Of a stretch of DNA of 64,000 nt, positions 1-7,926 are shown in pieces. Each line of letters opens with the position of its first letter. The first letter of the stretch is position 1. This DNA comes from Apostichopus japonicus (taxonomy: Eukaryota; Echinodermata; Holothuroidea; Aspidochirotida; Stichopodidae): NCBI RefSeq assembly GCF_037975245.1, contig NC_092583.1, forward strand, positions 5,615,264-5,679,263, read 5' to 3'. Both the position numbers and the translations under genes were made by a program. The notes beneath the pieces were generated by a model. That model saw nothing but the letters and a program-made list of their open reading frames with translations, searched no databases and was not told the DNA's origin.

Positions 1-274
1 GTTCATCGGTAAGGATCCCGAGCGAGAATGATCTCACCTGACGTCACAGTCTTGCATAACTACGTAGATGAACATGTTGTACATTTCACGTGTATAGTGC
101 GGGTACGAGCTCGTGTAACACGTACGAATTGCCGGGCCAAGTCCCGCTCGCGATTAAGTAAAAGAGGGGAAAATAGGAGACACTTGAATACACAAATATC
201 CAAACGTTTCACGGTTTATTCTTGACATTTTAAGCTAACAAATGTATATAAGAAAGCTGCAATAAAGTACTGTT
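1..274 (+). other. LTR-like or retroelement-end remnant, unidentified
   Basis: No credible coding frame is present. The stretch has a TATA-like TGTATATAAG near 243-252, followed about 10 bases later by AATAAA inside TGCAATAAAG (about 258-267). It then passes straight into the 120-bp tandem repeat. A TATA box, a polyadenylation signal and a nearby terminus resemble the R region of a Gypsy-type long terminal repeat. No second LTR, primer-binding site or pol fragment is visible, so this reading is tentative. It could equally be the unique flank of the tandem array. Confidence 0.25.
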
Positions 275-1075
275 GTATTTATCTTTATATCTCAAGTATA
301 GCAGGTCTCACAAGTTATTACATAGAGTTAACTAACCTCCAAGACCTGGTTGTGTACATATATCATTTAAAAAACTGTGAGTACCGTTTCAAACCCATAT
401 ATCTATCTTCATTTCAAATAACAGGTCTCACAGGTTATTACATAGAGTCAACTAACCTCCTACACCTGGTTGTGTACAAATATCAAATTTAAAAGCTGCA
501 AAATTCACTTCAAACGTTTAGATCTATCTTCATTTCAAATAACAGGTCTCACAGGTTATTACATAGAGTCAACTAACCTCCTACACCTGGTTGTGTACAA
601 ATATCAAATTTAAAAGCTGCAAAATTCACTTCAAACGTTTAGATCTATCTTCATTTCAAATAACAGGTCTCACAAGTTATTACATAGAGTCAACTAACCT
701 CCAAGACCTGGTTGTGTACATGTATCATTTTAAAAACTGCAAGTACCGTTTCAAACCGCTATTATATCTATCTTTATCTCTTAACAGGCCTCATAAGTTA
801 TTACATAGAGTCAACTAACCTCCAAGACCTGGTTGTGTGCATCATTTTTAAAACTGCAAGTACCGTTTAAAGCCGCTATTATATCTATCTTTATCTCTTA
901 GCAGGCCTCACAAGTTATTACATAGAGTCAACTAACCCCCAAGACCTGGTTATTTACAAATATCATTTAAAAACTACAAGTACCGTTTCAAACCGCTATT
1001 ATATCTATCTCTATCTCGAGTAGCAGGTCTCACAAGATATTACATAGAGTCAACTAACTTCCGAGACCTGGGCAA
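275..1075 (+). repeat. Tandem repeat, about 120-bp unit, ~6.5 copies
   Basis: The landmark CAGGTCTCAC (or CAGGCCTCA) recurs at 302, 422, 543, 664, 785, 902 and 1,024, giving periods of 117-122 bp. Each unit then has TTATTACATAGAGTCAACTA, a motif like AAGACCTGGTTGTGTAC, and a pyrimidine-rich TATCTTTATCTC tail. Copies 2 and 3 (422-662) are almost identical and share the variant TACACCTGG, so they probably come from one recent duplication. The start of each unit (CAGGTCT) and its middle (AGACCTG) are reverse complements and could pair in most copies. The short open frame at 591-818 lies wholly inside the array and is not a gene. Confidence 0.9.
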
Positions 1076-1184
1076 AATAACGTAATTCGGGAACCGAGAG
1101 CGCCGAGCACAGTTGCACCCGAAACCGAGTTCCGAGGGCACTCGAAATGGTCCGACCCGCTGTAGGGGTTAGTATTTAGTGGCT
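1076..1184. other. Unassigned spacer
   Basis: A short G+C-richer stretch (GGGAACCGAGAGCGCCGAGC at about 1,089) lies between the 120-bp repeats and the GATATC array. I see no coding frame, inverted termini or internal repeat in it. Confidence 0.4.
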
Positions 1185-1601
1185 TCCTAACTTCGCATTC
1201 TTGATATCTCGAATTCAATTTAGGATACTTTGTATTCCCGATATCTCGAATTCAATTTTGGATATCTCTAATTCGAATTCTTGATATCTCTAATTCGAAT
1301 TCTTGATATCTCGAAATAAATTTTGGATATCTCTAATCCAATTTCTAAATACATCGAATTCAAGTTTGGATATCTATAACTGTAATCCCGATATCTCTAA
1401 TTCAATTTGGATATCTCTAATTCGAATACTTGATGTCTCTAATTCGAATTCTTGATATCTTGAAATATAATTCTAAAATATCTCGAATTCAATTTTGGAT
1501 TTCTTTAATTGTATTCCCGATAACCAGAATTCAAGTTTTGATACCTTTAGCTCGAAATATTGATATCTCGAACTCAATTTTGGATATCTCAAAGTCGAAC
1601 C
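1185..1601 (+). repeat. GATATC array, left part (22-bp period)
   Basis: An A+T-rich array of imperfect units that combine GATATCTC with AATTCGAATTC. Clean neighbouring copies start at 1,261, 1,283, 1,305 and 1,326, giving spacings of 22, 22 and 21. Units are palindrome-rich (GATATC and GAATTC cores). The array stops abruptly at GTCGAACC (1,594-1,601), where a transposon begins, and resumes at 6,241 with the same eight bases. Open frames across it, rich in I, L, D and S, are artefacts. Confidence 0.85.
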
Positions 1602-1947
1602 CAGTGGCGGAGCGTCCATACAGTCAGGGGCGGATCCCCCCCCCCCACCCCTGACGGACTCAAATGGACATCTGGCGCCCTTTTCAGCTATTCACCACTT
1701 TTTACTTATTCGCGATTATTTACTTTTTTATTGCGCTCTCATCTACCTAATTATTGACATTTGTCACATTGTTGGCGATGACACCTATACCTAATGGTTA
1801 TTTCCGGCGATATAGGGAGTATCTTTACTCAGACAATTTCTGTACGCTCTGCGCCAACCTGTGGTGGCGCTCCGCTTAGATAAAGTCGAAAGCGCCCATA
1901 CAGACCATTCTCGCCCCCTCTGACCAATACCCCTAGCTCTGCCACTG
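1602..1947 (+). mobile_element. Non-autonomous hAT-like element, copy 1
   Basis: The left terminus CAGTGGCGGAGC is matched by the right terminus AGCTCTGCCACTG, which is its near-exact reverse complement. It has a C-rich tract just inside the left end (about 1,633-1,648), the subterminal module CTGCGCCAACCTGTGGTGGC near the right end, and no coding capacity. It differs from copy 2 (5,865-6,240) by a 30-bp internal gap and scattered substitutions, so the pair is not newly duplicated. Confidence 0.8.
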
Positions 1948-2178
1948 TCTCCCAATCATTCTTCCCCGTCAATCCGTCTAGTACCCCCACCCCCTCTCTA
2001 ACCGAACCTCGTTTGTTAAAAGAATATCTAATGATTAGAGACACTTATTCTCATGTTAAATCAGCAAAGAGCAGCAATAATGATTTTATCACTAAGATTT
2101 GTTTTTAATTCCTTAGTTACACCGTCATTTAACTTCCCACTCAATCCTACACTCCCTGATACTCTTCTATCCCAATGT
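1948..2178. other. Interior segment of the composite insertion
   Basis: Mostly pyrimidine-rich, low-complexity sequence (CCCCGTCAATCC and CCCACCCCCTCTC) with no coding frame. The part from about 2,063 resembles the AGAGCAGGCAGTAATGATAT repeats at 3,921-4,245: both have AGAGCAG..TAATGAT followed by a TTACACCGTCATTTAAC-like block. Confidence 0.5.
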
Positions 2179-3712
2179 CAGGGACGTAGCCAGGGGGGAG
2201 CAGGGGGAGCGACCGCTCCCCCCCCCTTCAGTGTCGATTTTTTTTTTTAATAAACTGTCGTTTTTTAGCATGGTATTTTGTCAGTGCTCTTTTGATCTTG
2301 AATACTCGTCAGCTCCGTTAACTCAATTATAATCGTAGTAACATTCACGCCTACTGATTCAACTACTTACTTAGTTTGGCATATGCAATAAGCTAAATTT
2401 AGCCTATAGCCTATTAGAAGCCTACAGTTGGCCACTGCGTAATAAGATACATATTGCCTACCTAACCGCACTCTATGGAATGTCACGAACCGTATGCACA
2501 ACAACGTCGACAACGTTCGTTCTCATCCTTTCTATGATTCGTCTTAAGTTGTTGCACGAACAGCATGTTATGAGGCTAAGCTAGCAATCGTATGTGATAC
2601 GCACTTCCTATAAATAATTATTACACTGCTAATACACTGCGATAACGATATTTGTTTTTAGGCCACTGCATATCTGGCTATATTACAAAATATGAAAGTT
2701 TATATTGTCCATCAGTTAAGTTCGTCAAATGTATTAAAGTCCAGACATTGGACAACAAACAAGAATCATATTACTGGAAAAATTGAAATAGAGCACTGTG
2801 TTTGTCTTCTGATATATATGTAAAAGAACATGTGAAAGAGTTCAAACAGGAAAAAAAATCTGCTGATAATATCATATCATATGATCAGGGGCGTAGCCAG
2901 TATGTAGCACTGTAGGCCCGGGCCTACACTTTTTTGGGCCAAGTTATCTTTTTTTTAAAACACCCATAATTCAAATCGATAAGCTTGCTGGACGAGTTTA
3001 AGAGTCTATATAGACAGGAAAAACTATTGAAATGAACGTAGCAAGAATATGGCTAAATTAGGTGACCTATTCTTCTGTCATCTAGGCTGTCATTTCTATT
3101 GCCGTTTCATTCAACACTCTACCCGACGAAAAAGTCTAGAATCCGATCTTGTCAGTTTTTTAACATCTAGTTAAGAACCCGTTAACGCAGATAATATTTC
3201 AGTTGAGAAAACAGTTGAGAAATTTGCATCAGATGGCAATCGTCGGATAGCTCTAGACTTCTCTTATAAGGCTAACTTAAACATTTACTAGCTACAGTTG
3301 TATCAAGGATAATTACTGGCTACAGTTGTATCAAATATATACATTTCTGGCCTATCTTTGTATTTACAAGTATCAGAAGTTGAAAAGTAAGACTACTCTG
3401 TACATGTACCTTGCTAATTTTAAATACATTACGTGGTATTGAATTACGTACTATTTTAACTCGTTTGTTTTTGGGGTTTAAAAGTGATACTGAATGAGGT
3501 GTCTCAAGTTAGCAAGAGGCCAGGGAACCAGAATGAACACTCGGGAAGGGCCGTTTCCGGCCATCTGGGGGGTTTGTAAAACCAAAATTTTCTTGTACGC
3601 TCCGCGCCAACCGATGGTGGCGCTCCGCTCAGATAGTCGTGCCTACAACTTTGAAAATCCATATCAATCGCAAAAAGTGCACCCCCCTTTCAAATTCCTG
3701 GCTACGTCGCTG
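2179..3712. mobile_element. hAT-like non-autonomous element with perfect 8-bp TSD
   Basis: The left terminus is CAGGGACGTAGCCAGG. The right terminus CCTGGCTACGTCGCTG ends at 3,712 and is its reverse complement with one mismatch. The 8-mer CCCAATGT abuts both ends (2,171-2,178 and 3,713-3,720), a perfect target-site duplication. The 1.53-kb interior has no transposase frame. It contains a second left-type terminus at 2,886 and a subterminal module at 3,494-3,650 shared with the element at 4,934-5,576. CAGGGGCGTAGCC-type ends are common in animal hAT families, so I call it hAT-like. Confidence 0.88.
2886..2945 (+). mobile_element. Orphan left terminus of a related hAT-like element
   Basis: CAGGGGCGTAGCCAG followed by the palindromic GTAGGCCCGGGCCTAC is a typical hAT-like left end. 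Its left flank is CATATGAT. I find no matching right end or second CATATGAT before 3,712, so this looks like a nested insertion that lost its other end. Confidence 0.5.
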
Positions 3713-3720
3713 CCCAATGT

Positions 3721-3920
3721 AGGCAACTTCATCGTTACACGCAGCACGCAACGATCTTTGTTCTACTTAATTGATCCTTACTGAGTCTTTCAACTCAAAA
3801 GCATATTTTTTTCCAAATAGATTAGTGAAAGTTACACAGTTTTAAGTAATAAATTAGAAGCATCTCTTTGTTAAAGCATTGTATTATCGGCCTATAGTCT
3901 ACCGATAAGCGTAACTTAGG
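3721..3920. other. Unassigned segment
   Basis: A+T-rich sequence between the transposon and the 163-bp duplication. I see no coding frame, no inverted ends and no repeat. Confidence 0.4.
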
Positions 3921-4245
3921 GTTGAAAGAAATCGGTGAGAGCAGGCAGTAATGATATTAACTAACATATATATATATTTTCAAATCTCTTATTGAACGAA
4001 TTATCAGCGCCCTCGGTTACATCGTCATTTACCCCTCCCCATCCTGCCCTACCCTACTTCACCTCACACACTCCACTCTATAGGGTTAAAAGAAATCAGC
4101 GAGAGCAGGCAGTAATGATATTTACTTACATTAATGAATTTTTTAAATCTCATTTAGGACAAATTATTAGGTCCCCTTGGTAACATCTTTTACCCTCCCC
4201 CCCCCTTCTTCCCTACACTACAATCACCGCTTCTCTTACACCTAA
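3921..4245 (+). repeat. Tandem duplication, 163-bp unit, two copies
   Basis: GTTGAAAGAAATC at 3,921 and GTTAAAAGAAATC at 4,084 begin two diverged copies. Both share AGAGCAGGCAGTAATGATAT, a TTTTCAAATCTC-type block, a GGTTACATCGTCATTTACC-type block and a C-rich tail. Copy 1 includes a short (TA)n run at 3,966-3,977. A weaker third relative lies near 2,063-2,178. Confidence 0.75.
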
Positions 4246-4259
4246 TATATGTGATATCC

Positions 4260-4520
4260 TCGTAAAGCGTGATGATCTAGGTCCCTCATTTATCTAATGC
4301 ATGGGAGGAACTCGAAACTTTCTACCTTATCCGCATATTCCAAGCTTTCTCCAAGAAAACAGTTACAGTACCTATTACCCAGATGTTTAAAAATAGCCTC
4401 CCTCCTCATAAAACGTGATGATCTATGTCTCTCATTAATCTAAAGCATGGATGAACTCTCAACTTTAAGCATATTACAAAGTTTTCCACAAAAGAGCTAC
4501 AGAACCTACTACACACTATA
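4260..4520 (+). repeat. Tandem duplication, 146-bp unit, two copies
   Basis: GCGTGATGATCTAGGTCCCTC at about 4,267 and ACGTGATGATCTATGTCTCTC at about 4,413 mark two copies. Both continue with CTAATGCATGG/CTAAAGCATGG, then a CTACCTTATCCGCATATT-like and an ACAGTACC/ACAGAACC block. The minus-strand frame at 4,406-4,759 runs through this repeat and I do not regard it as a gene. Confidence 0.7.
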
Positions 4521-4933
4521 CAAATTATGTAAATGTCACTAAACGGCATCCGTAGGGACATCGTTTTTTGGTCCACATTTGAGTTTCCATCATAATCTTT
4601 AATCTGCTTTTCATACATATCTTTTATTGTGATTGTTATAATGACCACATCTAAGGTCTTTTGAGTCGTATTTCTGTATCGAGTGGAATTGTCTCGCTGA
4701 GACATAAAAGGATGAATTTTCCGTACGTTTTCACGGTAGGCCCCTCTGTTCAAGGTCAATGCACGACTATAACATTAGGTCCACTAAGTGCGGATATTGG
4801 TCTCCATTTGCCACTATTGCAGTTAACCCAACCGAGCAACGTTATTCTACGGTGTGTCTTAAAAGACAATATTATTAACAAATTCGAAAAGAATTTTTAG
4901 TCTCTTTGGTTTCATTTTAAAAGTATTTCTGAT
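4521..4933. other. Unassigned segment
   Basis: I see no convincing gene. Short overlapping frames on both strands (within 4,406-4,759 and 4,661-4,900) carry no recognisable motif. No repeat structure stands out. Confidence 0.35.
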
Positions 4934-5576
4934 CAAGGGCGGCGGAACCGGGGGGCACAGGGGGCACGTGCCCCCCCCCACTTTTCCTCAGGTTAAAAAT
5001 GTGCCCTTTTTCTACATAAAAATTGAGGTGTCTCAAGTTTGCAAGAGGCCAGGGAACCAGAATGAACACTCGGGAAGGGCCGTTTCCGGCCATCTGAGGG
5101 GTTTGTAAAACCAAAAATTTTCTTGTACGCTCCGCGCCAACCGATGGTGGCGTTCCGCTCAGATAGTCGTGCATAAAAATTGGCAAATCCTGGCTACGCC
5201 CCTGACTTTTAGTGAATTTCTGTGGGTCAAACTCAAAGCTATTTCGAATGGAAAAATTTTGTTAAGATATTAACAAGAAATAAACTCTAATTCGGAAGAT
5301 TCCTACATTAGCAACTAGCATGATTTCACCTCATTTTGTCTCAAAAGAAAACTTGTTCCTTGTTTCCCAATTTGCATATTGCAGTGCTGGTATGAGTATT
5401 TTCCTTGAGGGGGGGGCGGAGGACGTTGATGGAGTGATGTGTATACGCAAATAAGATAATACAATAAGAGTTATAAAGGGTACTAAATATAAGGCTGCAT
5501 CAGTCCAATCGAATTTCTGCAAAGTGCCCTTTGATGTCGGTGCCCCCCCAGATTGAAAGTGCTTCCGCCGCCCTTG
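4934..5576. mobile_element. hAT-like element with perfect 8-bp TSD (second family)
   Basis: The left terminus CAAGGGCGGCGGAA is matched by CTTCCGCCGCCCTTG at the right end (5,562-5,576). The 8-mer TTTCTGAT abuts both ends (4,926-4,933 and 5,577-5,584). Just inside, GGGGGCACGTGCCCCC on the left and GTGCCCCCCC on the right extend the inverted structure. It has no coding frame. It includes 5,026-5,204, a module ending in the terminus CCTGGCTACGCCCCTG of the other family, probably the remnant of a nested insertion. Confidence 0.9.
5026..5204 (+). mobile_element. Right-end fragment of the 2,179-3,712 element type, nested
   Basis: From GAGGTGTCTCAAGTT to about 5,173 this is nearly identical to 3,498-3,652. 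It then ends in CCTGGCTACGCCCCTG, the reverse complement of a CAGGGGCGTAGCCAGG left end. No left terminus is found, so the fragment is truncated. The core CTCCGCGCCAACCGATGGTG contains the start of a short inverted repeat (GCGCCA...TGGCGC/TGGCGT). Confidence 0.75.
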
Positions 5577-5584
5577 TTTCTGAT

Positions 5585-5864
5585 AACATTACGTACAGAA
5601 TATTTTTCTATGAGAAAGGTACATATGAGAAACATGACAATGACCGTGATAAAACCAATATCAAGATTACTAGTGATCAATTCGCTCAATTTGTTTCAAA
5701 GAATGATTGAAAAGTGATATGAATTCCTCCTCATTCATTCATTTTATTTGAGCATGTTGAACGCTTGCGGTAACATGTCATTACGAATCATTGCAGACGC
5801 TCACCCAAACTGTTAAAAAAATACTGCCCCTCTCCCCCCTTCTCTTCCTACACTGCGCTCCCAA
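5585..5864. other. Interior segment of the composite insertion
   Basis: A+T-rich host-like or transposon-carried sequence ending in a pyrimidine tract (CCCCTCTCCCCCCTTCTCTT) and CTCCCAA, which flanks copy 2 of the bounding element. No gene is visible. Confidence 0.4.
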
Positions 5865-6240
5865 CAGTGGCGGAGCATCAATACAGTCAGGGGCGGATGC
5901 CCCTCCCCCCCTAACGGACTCAAATGGACTGCTGGCGCCCTTTTCAGCTATTTATCACTTTTTTACTTATTCGCGATTACTGACTTTTTTTATGGCGCTC
6001 TCATCTACCTATTGACATTTGTCACATTTTGTTGTCGATGACACCTATTTATTCTTCGTTTATCTGCATATTAGCAAGGCCCGGAAAGGGTCATTTCCAG
6101 CGATATAGGGAGTATCTTTACTCAAAAAATTTATGTATGCTCTGCGCCAACCTGTGGTGGCGTTCCGCTTAGATAAAGTTGAAAGCGCCCATACAGACCA
6201 TTCTCGCCCCCTCTGACCAATACCCCTAGCCTCGCCACTG
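5865..6240 (+). mobile_element. Non-autonomous hAT-like element, copy 2
   Basis: It begins CAGTGGCGGAGC and ends CCTCGCCACTG, and is collinear with 1,602-1,947, with 30 extra bases around 6,050-6,090. It carries the same C-rich tract inside the left end and the same CTGCGCCAACCTGTGGTGGC module. Left flank CTCCCAA and right flank GTCGAACC differ from each other, so this copy on its own has no target-site duplication. Confidence 0.8.
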
Positions 6241-6910
6241 GTCGAACCCTTGATATCTCTAATTCAAGTTTGGATATCCCTAATTGTAAACCGGATATCT
6301 CTAATACAATTTTGGATATATCTCTAATTCAATTTTGGATATCTCTAATTCGAATTCTTGATATCTCGAATTCAATTTCTGATGTCTCATATCTGTTTAA
6401 GTTATTGATATCTGGAAATGAATTAGATATATCTGGAAATGAATTAGATATATCTGGAAATGAATTAGAGATATCTGAAATTGAAATAGAAATCTCCAAA
6501 AATGAATTAGATATATTATAATTGAATAAATATTAAAAAGGCTTGCCATAGAGCAGCGTGTAGGGATATTTCTAATTTGAATTCTTTATATCTCTAATTC
6601 AATTTTGAATATCTATAATTACATTCCCGATATCCCTAGCTCAATTTTGGATATCTCTAATTTGAATATTGGATATCTCTTATTCGACTTTTGATATCTC
6701 TTATTCGAATTCTTGATATCTCTTATTCAAATTCTTGATATCTTTAATGTTTCCATTTTTGAACACTTTAATACATTTTATTTTAAAGCATTTAAAGTTA
6801 TTGAAAATGCAATTTCTGATATCTCTAATTGAATTGGAGATATCTGAAATAATAAGAGATATCTTCAATTTAATTGCAGATATCTCCAATTCAATTGAAG
6901 ATGTCTCTAA
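6241..6910. repeat. GATATC array, right part, with polarity switches
   Basis: Continuation of the array at 1,185-1,601. To about 6,390 the units read GATATCTCTAATTC. From 6,404 the opposite orientation appears (CTGGAAATGAATTAGATATAT, spacing 21 at 6,412, 6,433 and 6,454). The forward orientation returns at 6,560-6,755. After a 58-bp non-repeat spacer, mixed and reverse units run to about 6,905. The facing blocks could pair as a large imperfect hairpin. Frames rich in I, S, D and N come from the repeat, not from a gene. Confidence 0.8.
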
Positions 6911-7926
6911 TAATGGAATAAATGTTAAACTTGGTGTCCATACGGCTCACTCGTTCTTCAATCTGCTTGACTGACTATATGATCGATGGTGGTTTTCTGT
7001 ACTGCAGGTTACTTTACGTTTTCCGCACTTGGGGAACGTAGCCAAATCTATCCTGCGCCTGCACAATGACCCCTTTATAAATAGGTGTTTCCCCAGATGT
7101 TTACGTCATAACTTGACTGGTGCGGCGCTAGTAGGTGTGTACCGCCAAGGTCATTGCTGCGCTAGTAGGTGTTCACTGCCAAGGTCAAAATGACGCTAGT
7201 TAGTGTGCACGCTCTGCCAAGGCCATAGAGGCGCGCCAAATGCGCTCCTCCAAGGACACGCATTCAGACATTGTTAATATTGTACACACTTGTTAACACA
7301 GACAACCTGTTCTGGTATTTAGTGTTCCAGCTTCCATCAATAGCCTATCCCTGTCCCTATCTCCGACCAAGAGGAACATGCCATGATCCTCCGGCCTTTA
7401 TCCTTCTCTGATAGCGAACGCATCAAATGGCATCAACAACACACAAGGAGGAAGGCAGCGTTACGCTTTAAAGAAACTCTCCCTTGGTCGGTTGCTTTCA
7501 AATTAGTATGCAAATGTTACCTTAAATGGCCATAGCAGTAATCACACTTTTCTACCCTGACGTGTACAATATAGTTACAAGTATTCACTTACTATTACTC
7601 AGAGCAATCTGTCTGTCGAGTACTGGGCATCATTCACTGACACAAAAGTTACTTGTGAGAGACCGGGATGTGATGTCAATTAAAGATGGCCTAGTTTAAG
7701 TTAGGTACCAATTTCAACGATAAAGCAATATATAGTGCAAGAGTGAAAACTAACGGAAATGTTTTAGCAAGCACTAAGTAAAACTAAAATCTAGCTCCTT
7801 CCAATTCAGTAGCCAACCAGGAGGATATATTTGGCGCTGCCAGATATAAACAATTGTCCTTGTTACCACTGAGTCAACGTCTCCGCTCAGTTATCTTGTT
7901 ACAATTATAATTTGACCGTTACTTAC
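6911..7926. other. Non-coding stretch downstream of the CNTD1-like exons
   Basis: I found no supported exon. The expected terminal exon of the CNTD1-like gene should lie on the minus strand in or beyond this stretch, but no candidate with the right phase and residues was found. A weak acceptor at about 7,425 opens only a 16-codon frame. Apart from the small repeat at 7,125-7,227 the sequence is unremarkable. Confidence 0.4.
7125..7227 (+). repeat. Short tandem repeat, 34-bp unit, three copies
   Basis: GCGCTAGTAGGTG starts at 7,125 and 7,159, and a diverged ACGCTAGTTAGTG at 7,193. Each copy is followed by a GCCAAGGTCA or GCCAAGGCCA block. Confidence 0.75.

Larger units (their letters stand above)
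1602..6240. mobile_element. Composite insertion bounded by two copies of one hAT-like element
   Basis: The 8-mer GTCGAACC lies immediately left (1,594-1,601) and right (6,241-6,248) of this interval, and the GATATC array continues on both sides. The whole 4.64 kb therefore looks like one insertion with an 8-bp target-site duplication. Its ends are the outer ends of two direct copies of a short element (1,602-1,947 and 5,865-6,240). The inner flanks of those copies also match each other: CTCCCAA at 1,949-1,955 and 5,858-5,864. Eight-base duplications fit the hAT superfamily. No transposase is visible inside. Confidence 0.7.

Noticed and set aside
302-1075. tRNA-like or structured RNA gene in the 120-bp repeats.
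   Set aside because: Only a 7-bp complementary pair is present. There are no A/B boxes or cloverleaf arms.
1430-1757. Plus-strand frames across the GATATC array and the C-rich tract.
   Set aside because: They are repeat translations rich in I, S, L and D that run into a transposon end.
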